DNA of 6,867 nt from SIG607 sp045590395 (GTDB taxonomy: Bacteria > Bacillota > Clostridia > Oscillospirales > Acutalibacteraceae). The stretch spans positions 1-6,867 of the forward strand of contig JAZNQX010000007.1 in the NCBI GenBank assembly GCA_045590395.1, written 5' to 3'. The notes beneath the pieces are model-generated. The model was given only the letters and a program-made list of their open reading frames with translations. It did not search any database and was not told where the DNA came from. Position numbers and translations under genes: made by a program. Within the stretch, counting starts at the first letter, position 1; every line of letters starts with the position of its first letter. Below are positions 1 to 5,545 of the stretch, piece after piece.

Positions 1-37
1 TTTAAGCAGTAGAAAAGCAAGAAGATTTTTCTTCATA

Positions 38-66
38 TTGACAAGGCGCGACAGTTTTAATATAAT
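38..66 (+). promoter_or_regulatory. Sigma-A promoter of the IMP dehydrogenase gene
   Basis: TTGACA (38-43) and TATAAT (61-66) are both perfect consensus hexamers with an exact 17-base spacer. A start is expected near 73, giving a leader of about 30 bases. The ribosome-binding site GAGGAAGG lies at 91-98, five bases before the ATG at 104. The leader is too short for a riboswitch, and I see no obvious operator palindrome. The promoter should be strong and largely constitutive, which is inferred from sequence alone. Confidence 0.9.
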
Positions 67-103
67 TAGAACAATATAAATATATAATGAGAGGAAGGAA
101 ATT

Positions 104-1612
104 ATGGCTTTTTATTTTGAAGAAGTATCCCATACCTTTAACGAATACCTTTTAGTACCCGGTTATTCTTCCGAGCACTGTATTCCGTCTAATGTAAGTC
201 TTAAAACACCCCTTGTAAAGTTTAAAAAGGGTGAAGAACCTGCAATTACTATGAACATTCCGCTGACCAGTGCTATTATGCAGTCGGTATCAGGTGAAAG
301 ACTTGCTGTTGCTTTAGCCAAAGAAGGCGGTGTTTCCTTTATCTTCGGCTCACAGTCTATTGAGGATGAGGCGGCTATGGTAGCCCGCGCTAAGAACTAT
401 AAGGCAGGTTTTGTTGTAAGTGATTCTAATATCACTCCCGATGCTACCCTTGCTGATATTATTGCTTTAAAGGAAGAAACCGGCCATTCTACCGTTGCTG
501 TAACTGATGACGGTACCTGTTGCGGTAAGCTTCTTGGTATTGTTACAGGCAGAGATTACCGTGTAAGCCGTATGGACAAGGCTACCAAGGTAAGCGAGTT
601 TATGACTCCCTTTGATAAGCTTATCTGCGGCGAAGAAAACACCACTTTAAAGCAGGCTAACGATATTATCTGGGATAATAAGTTGAATTCTCTTCCCATT
701 ATTACAAAAGACGGAAACCTTAAATATATGGTTTTCCGTAAAGACTATGACAGCCACAAGGAAAACGTTAATGAGCTTTTAGATGCTGAAAAGCGTTATA
801 TTGTAGGCGCAGGTATCAATACAAGAGACTATGAAGAAAGAATCCCTGCTCTTATAAATGCAGGTGTAGATGTTCTTTGTATTGACTCTTCCGAGGGCTT
901 TAGCGAATGGCAGAAGCGCACTATTGCTTTTGTAAGAGAAAAATACGGCGACAGTGTTAAAATCGGCGCAGGTAACGTTGTTGACCGCGAGGGCTTTATG
1001 TTCCTTGCAGAGTGCGGCGCTGACTTTATTAAGGTTGGTATCGGCGGCGGCTCTATCTGTATCACCCGTGAAACAAAGGGCATCGGCAGAGGACAGGCTA
1101 CTGCTCTTATTGATGTTTGCAAGGCAAGAGATGAATATTTTGAAAAGACAGGCGTATATATTCCTGTTTGCTCTGACGGCGGTATCGTTCACGACCACCA
1201 TATGACGCTTGCTCTTGCTATGGGCGCAGATTTTCTTATGCTGGGCAGATATTTTGCCCGCTTTGACGAAAGCCCCACAAACAAGGTTAATATCGGCGGC
1301 AACTACTTTAAAGAGTATTGGGGCGAGGGCTCTAACAGAGCAAGAAACTGGATGCGCTATGACCTTGGCGGAGATAAGAAGTTATCCTTTGAAGAGGGTG
1401 TAGATTCTTATGTTCCTTATGCAGGTACTCTTAAAGATAATGTTAACCTTTCACTTATGAAGGTTAAATCTACTATGTGTAACTGTGGTGCGCTTACTAT
1501 TCCCGAGCTTCAGCAGAAGGCTAAACTCACCCTTGTTTCTGCAACAAGTATTGTTGAGGGCGGCGCTCACGATGTAATTCAGAAGGATACTACAACCAAT
1601 AAAATAAAATAA
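104..1612 (+). CDS. guaB: Inosine-5'-monophosphate dehydrogenase (IMPDH)
   Basis: Oxidises IMP to XMP with NAD+, the committed step of guanine nucleotide synthesis; soluble, normally a tetramer. The 502-residue product has the IMPDH (beta/alpha)8 barrel interrupted by a CBS-domain pair at roughly residues 95-215. Visible motifs: substrate-site loop GIGGGSICITR (312-322) with catalytic Cys319; IMP phosphate-site residues SDGG (357-360) and GADFLMLGRYF (374-384); mobile flap YWGEGSNRARNWMRYD (405-420) with the Arg418-Tyr419 dyad; and EEGVDSYVPYAG (430-441). The loop has Gly315 where most bacterial IMPDHs have Pro. From memory, the sequence and numbering match the Tritrichomonas foetus enzyme without gaps, including Lys310 and Glu431, residues tied to low mycophenolic acid sensitivity there. 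The start is fixed by GAGGAAGG five bases upstream. It is transcribed from its own promoter. IMPDH identity is certain; the protist-like grouping is recollection. Confidence 0.97.
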   Translation: MAFYFEEVSHTFNEYLLVPGYSSEHCIPSNVSLKTPLVKFKKGEEPAITMNIPLTSAIMQSVSGERLAVALAKEGGVSFIFGSQSIEDEAAMVARAKNYKAGFVVSDSNITPDATLADIIALKEETGHSTVAVTDDGTCCGKLLGIVTGRDYRVSRMDKATKVSEFMTPFDKLICGEENTTLKQANDIIWDNKLNSLPIITKDGNLKYMVFRKDYDSHKENVNELLDAEKRYIVGAGINTRDYEERIPALINAGVDVLCIDSSEGFSEWQKRTIAFVREKYGDSVKIGAGNVVDREGFMFLAECGADFIKVGIGGGSICITRETKGIGRGQATALIDVCKARDEYFEKTGVYIPVCSDGGIVHDHHMTLALAMGADFLMLGRYFARFDESPTNKVNIGGNYFKEYWGEGSNRARNWMRYDLGGDKKLSFEEGVDSYVPYAGTLKDNVNLSLMKVKSTMCNCGALTIPELQQKAKLTLVSATSIVEGGAHDVIQKDTTTNKIK

Positions 1613-1622
1613 GTGTTATAAA

Positions 1623-1653
1623 GAAAACCCGTCATAAATTTTGTCGGATTTTC
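1623..1653 (+). terminator. Imperfect hairpin after guaB, possible weak terminator
   Basis: GAAAACCCGTC (1623-1633) can pair with GTCGGATTTTC (1643-1653) over 11 positions with two mismatches (C1628/A1648 and T1632/T1644) and a nine-base loop. The descending arm contains TTTT, but no long T-run follows. It fills most of the 63-base gap to the next gene. I see no convincing promoter in that gap, so read-through from guaB into the fucosidase gene is plausible. Confidence 0.3.
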
Positions 1654-1675
1654 AATGCTGTTTTGAGGGTACATT

Positions 1676-2899
1676 ATGATTATTGAAAAGCGTATTAAAG
1701 AGTTTGAAAAGTTAGGCTTTGGTATGTTTGTGCATTTCGGTCTTTACAGCGTAATAGGCAGAGGCGAGTGGGCAAAATACAACCTGAGTATGCCGTGGGA
1801 TGAGTATTTAAAAACCCTTGAGGTATTTAGTCCTGCTGAAAATTGGGCTGATGAACTTGTAAGAAGTGCTAAAGAAGCAGGTTGCCGTTATATTACACTT
1901 ACTACTCGCCATCATGACGGTTTTTCTCTTTTTGATACCTGCGGACTTAATACCTTTGACGCTCCCCATATATGCGGACGCGATTTAATAAGAGAGTTTG
2001 TAGATGCCTGTCGCAAATATGAAATCATACCTTTTCTTTACCATACTCTCCTTGACTGGCACGAAGAAAGTTACAAAACCGACTTTAAAAAGTATCTTGA
2101 ATATTTAAGAAACAGTGTAGAAATTCTTTGCACAAAATACGGAAAAATCGGCGGCTTCTGGTTCGACGGTATGTGGGATAAAAAGAATGAGGACTGGGAA
2201 GAGGATGCTCTTTACTCACTTATAAGAAAGCATCAACCCGATGCTATGATTATAAATAACACCGGACTTTCCAACCGCGGAGAACTGGGTCATATTGAAC
2301 TTGACAGCGTTACCTTTGAGAGAGGCAGACCGAAGCCTATAAATCTTGCCGATGCGCCTAAGTATATAGCAAGTGAAATGTGCGAAACCTTTGCTGACCA
2401 CTGGGGTATAGCAAATCTTGATTTCAACTTTAAATCAACGGGAAATCTTATAAGAAGTTATGCTATTTGCAGAAGATACCGCTCAAACTTTTTGTTTAAT
2501 GTAGGACCTAAAGCCGACGGCACCTTGCGTACCATAGATAAAGGCGCTTTGGAAATACTGGGTGAGTGGTCTAAACTTAATGACGAAGCATTGCATAATC
2601 CCGAGCCCTATGAAGTATCCATAAAGGATAAACCTGACAACTTTATGTTGAAAGACGGGGATACATATTATCTTTTCTTCTACGACCTTTCTATGAAGAG
2701 CGATGAAAATGTTGCTATCAACCGTGACTTTAATGTTGACAACATTTTTACATTTGATAAACAGATAAAATCGGTTTGTTGGCTTGATAACGGGGAAGAA
2801 CTGAGCTTTACACAAGACGGTGAAAATGTTAATATTCAGGGTAAAGCATATCAGTACGGCACCAGTTACGTAGTAAGAGTAGCAAAGATAAAAACCTAA
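1676..2899 (+). CDS. Alpha-L-fucosidase, glycoside hydrolase family 29
   Basis: Predicted retaining exo-fucosidase that releases L-fucose from fucosylated glycans (mucin, milk or plant oligosaccharides; exact linkage unknown). The 407-residue product has GH29 hallmarks: GMFVHFGLYS (16-25) at the N-terminus, TTRHHDGFSLFDT (76-88), GGFWFDGMW (159-167) with Asp164 in the position of the catalytic nucleophile, and FLFNVGPKADGTL (272-284) near the end of the barrel. A beta-rich C-terminal region (about 310-407) follows. The acid/base residue is poorly conserved in GH29 and cannot be assigned by eye. There is no signal peptide, so it should act in the cytoplasm on imported oligosaccharides, yet no transporter or fucose catabolic gene is in view. 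The start ATG follows GAGGG (1665-1669). A strong terminator closes the gene. Family assignment is secure; substrate specificity is not. Confidence 0.93.
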   Translation: MIIEKRIKEFEKLGFGMFVHFGLYSVIGRGEWAKYNLSMPWDEYLKTLEVFSPAENWADELVRSAKEAGCRYITLTTRHHDGFSLFDTCGLNTFDAPHICGRDLIREFVDACRKYEIIPFLYHTLLDWHEESYKTDFKKYLEYLRNSVEILCTKYGKIGGFWFDGMWDKKNEDWEEDALYSLIRKHQPDAMIINNTGLSNRGELGHIELDSVTFERGRPKPINLADAPKYIASEMCETFADHWGIANLDFNFKSTGNLIRSYAICRRYRSNFLFNVGPKADGTLRTIDKGALEILGEWSKLNDEALHNPEPYEVSIKDKPDNFMLKDGDTYYLFFYDLSMKSDENVAINRDFNVDNIFTFDKQIKSVCWLDNGEELSFTQDGENVNIQGKAYQYGTSYVVRVAKIKT

Positions 2900-2904
2900 A
2901 ATAC

Positions 2905-2937
2905 AGTCACTCTGAGAAATCAGAGTGACTATTTTTA
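2905..2937 (+). terminator. Rho-independent terminator after the fucosidase gene
   Basis: A perfect 11-bp stem, AGTCACTCTGA (2905-2915) with TCAGAGTGACT (2920-2930), is closed by a GAAA tetraloop and followed by ATTTTTAT. It begins five bases after the fucosidase stop codon and isolates that gene from the rsmD promoter. Confidence 0.93.
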
Positions 2938-2957
2938 TATAAATTTATAAGTTTTTA

Positions 2958-2987
2958 TTGACAAAACACCCTGTTTAGTGTGATAAT
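2958..2987 (+). promoter_or_regulatory. Promoter of the rsmD-coaD operon
   Basis: TTGACA at 2958-2963 and an extended -10, TG-T-GATAAT (TG at 2979-2980, hexamer 2982-2987), are separated by 18 bases. The small perfect dyad AAACA-CCC-TGTTT (2964-2976) sits between the hexamers, where an operator could lie, but it is short and may be chance. The rsmD ribosome-binding site AGGAG is at 3006-3010. Confidence 0.85.
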
Positions 2988-3017
2988 ATAGATAAGTATA
3001 ATTATAGGAGTCTTATT

Positions 3018-3572
3018 ATGCGTGTTATTACAGGCACTGCGCGTGGGACAAGGCTTAAGACATTAAGCGGCGAAAGTGTACGCCCCACCACAGAAAAGGT
3101 TAAAGAAGCTGTTTTCAGTGCCATACAGTTTGAACTTGAAAACGCAAGGGTGCTTGACCTTTTTGCAGGAAGCGGTCAAATGGGTATTGAAGCCTTAAGC
3201 CGCGGCGCTGACTTCGCTGTTTTTTGTGACAGCTCAAAGGATGCGGTAGATGTAATAAACGAAAACCTTGGTAATACAAAGCTTTCTGATAAGGCAAAGG
3301 TTATTAAGGGTGACTTCACCTCGTTTTTAGCGCAAGGTACCGATAAGTTTGATATATGTTTTTTAGACCCGCCTTACTACTCCGGCTATTATGAAAAGGC
3401 GCTGTCGTTTTTAAAGGACTGTATAAAGCCTTACGGTAAAGTAATTTGTGAGCATCCTGCAGATGTAGTGCTTGAGGACAGCTACGGTAATCTTGTAAAA
3501 CAAAAAGAATACCGCTTTTCAAATATTAAGGTGACTAAATACTGTTTGGAGGTGCCGGAAAATGAAGAATGA
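3018..3572 (+). CDS. rsmD: 16S rRNA (guanine(966)-N2)-methyltransferase RsmD
   Basis: Transfers a methyl group from S-adenosylmethionine to N2 of G966 in 16S rRNA during 30S assembly. The 184-residue length is typical. The N-terminal family signature MRVITGTARGTRL (1-13) is followed by VRPTTEKVKEAVFSAI (21-36), which contacts RNA. The SAM-binding motif I is VLDLFAGSGQMGIEALSRGA (45-64), and the catalytic motif IV DPPY is at 117-120. The start is set by AGGAG eight bases upstream. The gene is first in its operon. Its last 11 bases overlap the coaD start, so the two should be translationally coupled; rsmD-coaD adjacency is common in Firmicutes. The pairing of an rRNA modification gene with a coenzyme A gene has no clear metabolic logic and probably reflects a growth-linked housekeeping operon. 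Confidence 0.95.
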   Translation: MRVITGTARGTRLKTLSGESVRPTTEKVKEAVFSAIQFELENARVLDLFAGSGQMGIEALSRGADFAVFCDSSKDAVDVINENLGNTKLSDKAKVIKGDFTSFLAQGTDKFDICFLDPPYYSGYYEKALSFLKDCIKPYGKVICEHPADVVLEDSYGNLVKQKEYRFSNIKVTKYCLEVPENEE

Positions 3573-4047
3573 AACAGCCATATATCCCGGTAGCTTCGAC
3601 CCTATTACTCGTGGGCATTTGGATATTATTCGCCGCGCGGCAAAGCTTTTTGATAAGCTTATTGTTGTTGTTATGGTGAACCCTGCAAAAAAATGCGCCT
3701 TTTCCCCTGAGGAGAGGGTAGAGCTTATAAAACAATGTATCGGTGACCTTGATAATGTCTGTGTTGAATTTTCAGACGGTCTTCTTGCCGATTATGCTAA
3801 GGAAAAAAATGCAGGCGCAATTATAAAGGGTCTGCGCGCACTTTCGGATTTTGAGTATGAGTTTCAGATGGCTCTTACCAACAGTAAATTAAATCCGGAG
3901 GTTGAAACGCTGTTCCTTACCACAAAGGCTGAAAATATGTATTTAAGCTCAAGTATGGTAAGGCAAATAGCTTCTATGGGCGGTGACATCAGCGGCTTCG
4001 TCCCTGATATCATTCATAAACAAATTATTAATAGGTTGAAAGGATAG
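3562..4047 (+). CDS. coaD: Phosphopantetheine adenylyltransferase
   Basis: Catalyses the penultimate step of coenzyme A synthesis: 4'-phosphopantetheine plus ATP gives dephospho-CoA and pyrophosphate; cytoplasmic, normally hexameric. The 161-residue product is full length. It shows the nucleotidyltransferase start AIYPGSFDPITRGH (6-19) with the (T/H)xGH motif TRGH (16-19), NPAKKCAFSPEERVEL (40-55), IIKGLRALSDFEYEFQMA (87-104) and the C-terminal YLSSSMVRQIA (127-137). Lys89 stands where the usual motif reads RGLR, a conservative change. The ribosome-binding site GGAGG (3548-3552) lies inside the end of rsmD, nine bases before the ATG, which supports this start. The stop codon directly abuts the first possible start of the next gene, so three genes are read as a tight unit. 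Confidence 0.97.
   Translation: MKNETAIYPGSFDPITRGHLDIIRRAAKLFDKLIVVVMVNPAKKCAFSPEERVELIKQCIGDLDNVCVEFSDGLLADYAKEKNAGAIIKGLRALSDFEYEFQMALTNSKLNPEVETLFLTTKAENMYLSSSMVRQIASMGGDISGFVPDIIHKQIINRLKG
4039..4044 (+). promoter_or_regulatory. Ribosome-binding site deciding the coiled-coil gene start
   Basis: AAAGGA at 4039-4044, inside the coaD tail, is three bases from the ATG at 4048 but nine bases from the in-frame ATG at 4054. The longer spacing is normal, so the second ATG is the better start and the N-terminal Met-Lys of the longer reading is probably not translated. Confidence 0.6.
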
Positions 4048-4053
4048 ATGAAA

Positions 4054-4512
4054 ATGAATTTGGAAGAATTACTTGAACAGTTTGACGAAGCCCTCGACAG
4101 TGGCATAAAAATGCCCGGAAAGAAAGTACTTGTGGATATTGAAAAGCTTAGAGCTGTAGTAGACGATATTCGTCTTAATATCCCCAACGAAATCAAGCAG
4201 GCTCGCGGTATCGTTACCGACAGAGCAAATATCATAAGCTCTGCAAAGCAGGAGGCTGATAATCTTATCCGTTCTGCTGAGGAGCAGGCAAGAGCAAAGG
4301 TTGCTGAGCAGGAAATTACCCGTCTTGCACAGGAAAAGGCTCAGGAAATCATTGCTAACGCTCAGGCTAAGAGCCGTGAAATGCGCAAAGCCGCACAGGA
4401 TTTTGTTGATGATATTATGCGCAAGGCTGATGAAGACCTTACCGCTAATCTCGGCGAAGTAAGAAAAACCCGCGCTGCTTTAAAGGCGCAGGCTCCTATG
4501 AAAAAGGACTAA
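4054..4512 (+). CDS. Alanine/glutamate-rich coiled-coil protein, function unknown
   Basis: I do not recognise a defined function. The 152-residue product has a short N-terminal region followed by one long amphipathic helix, from about residue 40 to the end. It is rich in Ala, Glu, Lys, Arg and Gln, with stretches such as AEEQARAKVAEQEITRLAQE and AQEIIANAQAKSREMRKAAQ. It has no membrane segment, signal peptide, cysteines or catalytic motif. The composition resembles stalk subunits of rotary ATPases (subunit b, or V-type E/H), and clostridial relatives beside coaD are often loosely labelled 'ATPase'. Nothing here suggests ATP binding, and no ATPase operon is present. A DivIVA-like or structural role is equally possible. 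The gene could start at 4048, directly after the coaD stop, but Shine-Dalgarno spacing favours 4054. A hairpin follows it. Confidence 0.85.
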   Translation: MNLEELLEQFDEALDSGIKMPGKKVLVDIEKLRAVVDDIRLNIPNEIKQARGIVTDRANIISSAKQEADNLIRSAEEQARAKVAEQEITRLAQEKAQEIIANAQAKSREMRKAAQDFVDDIMRKADEDLTANLGEVRKTRAALKAQAPMKKD

Positions 4513-4526
4513 TTAAAACATAGCTG

Positions 4527-4564
4527 TGCATCCCAAGTTTAAATATTTGGGATGCATATTCTTT
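4527..4564 (+). terminator. Hairpin between the coiled-coil and membrane protein genes
   Basis: TGCATCCCAA (4527-4536) pairs perfectly with TTGGGATGCA (4547-4556). The stem extends inward by a G-U and a T-A pair to leave a six-base loop. The tail TATTCTTT is only a modest U-tract. No promoter fits between it and the downstream ribosome-binding site (4573-4577), so the next gene depends on read-through. Partial termination that lowers its expression relative to rsmD-coaD is the likely effect. Confidence 0.7.
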
Positions 4565-4583
4565 AAGAAAAAGAGGATTATGT

Positions 4584-5252
4584 ATGCCACACAAAAGGGG
4601 ACATCTGTTTTTTCATAACGAAAAACATCAGCATAATTTACGCGTTGCCACCTTTATAATGTTTTTGTCTTTAGTGGTTGAACGGCTGGTCTATAATGCC
4701 GATTTATCATATAAGTCGGGCAATATAACTGCGCTTCTTTCTATAAGACCTGAAGACGCTATAAGTATTTTGGTGTATTTCAGCGTTTCGGTGCTTTTAG
4801 CGCTTAAGGTTAAATATACTTATCTTCTTATTCCCGACTTTTTCTTGCTGGGTGTAAAGCTTTATACCGCAGGTACAAGTATCTATAAGATTACTGCCCT
4901 TTATACACATTATACCGAATATGAAATATTCACATATTTCTCAAAAGCAGTAGAATGTGTGCTGTTTTCCGCCTTTTTAATTTTGCTTTTCATAGGTAAG
5001 CTCTGCCATACCAAAAGAAGCTACTCAAAGCGCTATCCCTTTGTGTGTATGCACCTGCTTGTAGCCTGTTTTCCCGTAACGGTAGTCTTTGAAATTATAA
5101 AGGTAATAATATCATATGGCAGCTACTATAATCCCATAGTACCCTTTGTACAGCTGGTAAGTAATGTGGTGAATGAAGCGTTTTTGGACCTGCCTTATCT
5201 TTTGCTTTTAATGTTAATGGCATTTGTGCCGCAGAACAGATATTACAAATAA
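4584..5252 (+). CDS. Multi-pass membrane protein, function unknown
   Basis: I recognise no family. The 222-residue product has about six hydrophobic segments, near residues 20-36, 59-75, 78-96, 116-138, 152-175 and 198-214, joined by short loops, with a basic loop KRSYSKR (144-150) likely cytoplasmic. There is no cleavable signal peptide. The first 17 residues contain five histidines (3, 7, 11, 15, 17), which could bind a metal or be chance. No catalytic or transporter motif stands out. The ribosome-binding site AGAGGA (4572-4577) precedes the ATG at 4584. An ATG at 4580 is in another frame and stops after a dozen codons. It is the last gene of the rsmD operon, downstream of a leaky-looking hairpin, and no clear terminator follows it apart from an AT-only stretch. 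Confidence 0.85.
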   Translation: MPHKRGHLFFHNEKHQHNLRVATFIMFLSLVVERLVYNADLSYKSGNITALLSIRPEDAISILVYFSVSVLLALKVKYTYLLIPDFFLLGVKLYTAGTSIYKITALYTHYTEYEIFTYFSKAVECVLFSAFLILLFIGKLCHTKRSYSKRYPFVCMHLLVACFPVTVVFEIIKVIISYGSYYNPIVPFVQLVSNVVNEAFLDLPYLLLLMLMAFVPQNRYYK

Positions 5253-5281
5253 AAATAATATGATAAAAATATATTTTTTTA

Positions 5282-5309
5282 TTGACAAACCTTGAAAATG
5301 TGATATAAT
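5282..5309 (+). promoter_or_regulatory. Promoter of the tRNA operon
   Basis: TTGACA (5282-5287) and TATAAT (5304-5309) are perfect hexamers with a 16-base spacer, and a TG at 5301-5302 makes an extended -10. A start near 5315-5317 would leave a leader of only eight to ten bases before the first tRNA. This is typical of a strong stable-RNA promoter. Confidence 0.92.
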
Positions 5310-5312
5310 AGT

Positions 5313-5429
5313 TTTTGCTGATTTGGGGCATTAGCTCAGTTGGTTAGAGCTCCCGGCTCATAACCGGTAGGTCCCGGGTTCGAGTCCCTGTTGCCCCACC
5401 AGTTTTTTTATTTTCTCAAATCAGCAGAA
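5313..5429 (+). repeat. Complementary flanks that can clamp the first tRNA
   Basis: TGCTGATTT (5316-5324), directly before the first tRNA base, is an exact reverse complement of AAATCAGCA (5418-5426) in the spacer after the tRNA. Allowing one G-U pair, the helix extends to 12 bp (5313-5324 with 5418-5429). Because the predicted transcription start falls near 5315-5317, almost the whole 5' leader would be in this helix. It could present the tRNA for end processing. Confidence 0.6.
5325..5401 (+). tRNA. tRNA with anticodon CAT (Met elongator or Ile2)
   Basis: The 77-base cloverleaf has acceptor GGGGCAT/TTGCCCC, D-stem GCTC/GAGC, anticodon loop CTCATAA with CAT, T-loop TTCGAGT, discriminator A and encoded CCA. 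It is not an initiator: position 1 pairs with 72 (G-C), and the three G-C pairs above the loop lack the initiator GGG/CCC pattern. Elongator Met and lysidine-modified Ile2 both carry CAT and cannot be separated safely here; the CGGCTCATAACCG arm resembles Ile2 of bacilli. Three stem positions do not pair: T7/T66, C27/T43 and C50/T64. It is first in a two-tRNA operon. Confidence 0.92.
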
Positions 5430-5434
5430 TGTAT

Positions 5435-5510
5435 AGGGGTATAGCTCAGTTGGTAGAGCGTCGGTCTCCAAAACCGTGCGTCGAGGGTTCGAGTCCTTCT
5501 GCCCCTGCCA
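5435..5510 (+). tRNA. tRNA-Trp (anticodon CCA)
   Basis: The 76-base cloverleaf has acceptor AGGGGTA/TGCCCCT (one G-U pair), D-stem GCTC/GAGC, anticodon loop CTCCAAA with CCA, T-stem GAGGG/CCTTC with one G-U pair, discriminator G and encoded CCA. G at position 73 and anticodon CCA are the known tryptophan identity elements. The top anticodon-stem pair is a T27/T43 mismatch. It follows the CAT tRNA by 33 bases and shares its promoter and terminator. Confidence 0.96.
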
Positions 5511-5511
5511 G

Positions 5512-5543
5512 AAAAACCGTCTTGTTTCGACAAGTCGGTTTTT
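5512..5543 (+). terminator. Rho-independent terminator of the tRNA operon
   Basis: AAAAACCG-T-CTTGT (5512-5525) pairs with ACAAG-T-CGGTTTTT (5530-5543) around a TTCG loop, with a single T/T mismatch in the stem. The five T of the descending arm form the U-tract. It starts two bases after the tRNA-Trp CCA end. Confidence 0.92.
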
Positions 5544-5545
5544 CA

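Noticed and set aside
1..37. End of an upstream gene or terminator at the left edge
   Set aside because: GAAG/CTTC (21-34) around a T-run is only a 4-bp stem. No coding signal can be judged in 37 bases.
779..1205. Open frames antisense or out of frame inside guaB
   Set aside because: They follow the codon pattern of the IMPDH gene, lack ribosome-binding sites and encode no recognisable domain. The same holds for the antisense frames within the fucosidase, rsmD, coaD, coiled-coil and membrane protein genes.
5253..5281. Terminator for the membrane protein gene in the AT-only stretch
   Set aside because: AAAAATATATTTTTTT can fold on itself, but without G-C pairs it is too weak to call, and it merges into the tRNA promoter region.
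5435..5510. tRNA-Trp 3' end as an attachment site for an integrated element
   Set aside because: I find no second copy of the tRNA 3' sequence downstream within the window and no integrase gene. The tRNA terminator lies intact between the tRNA and the cassette.
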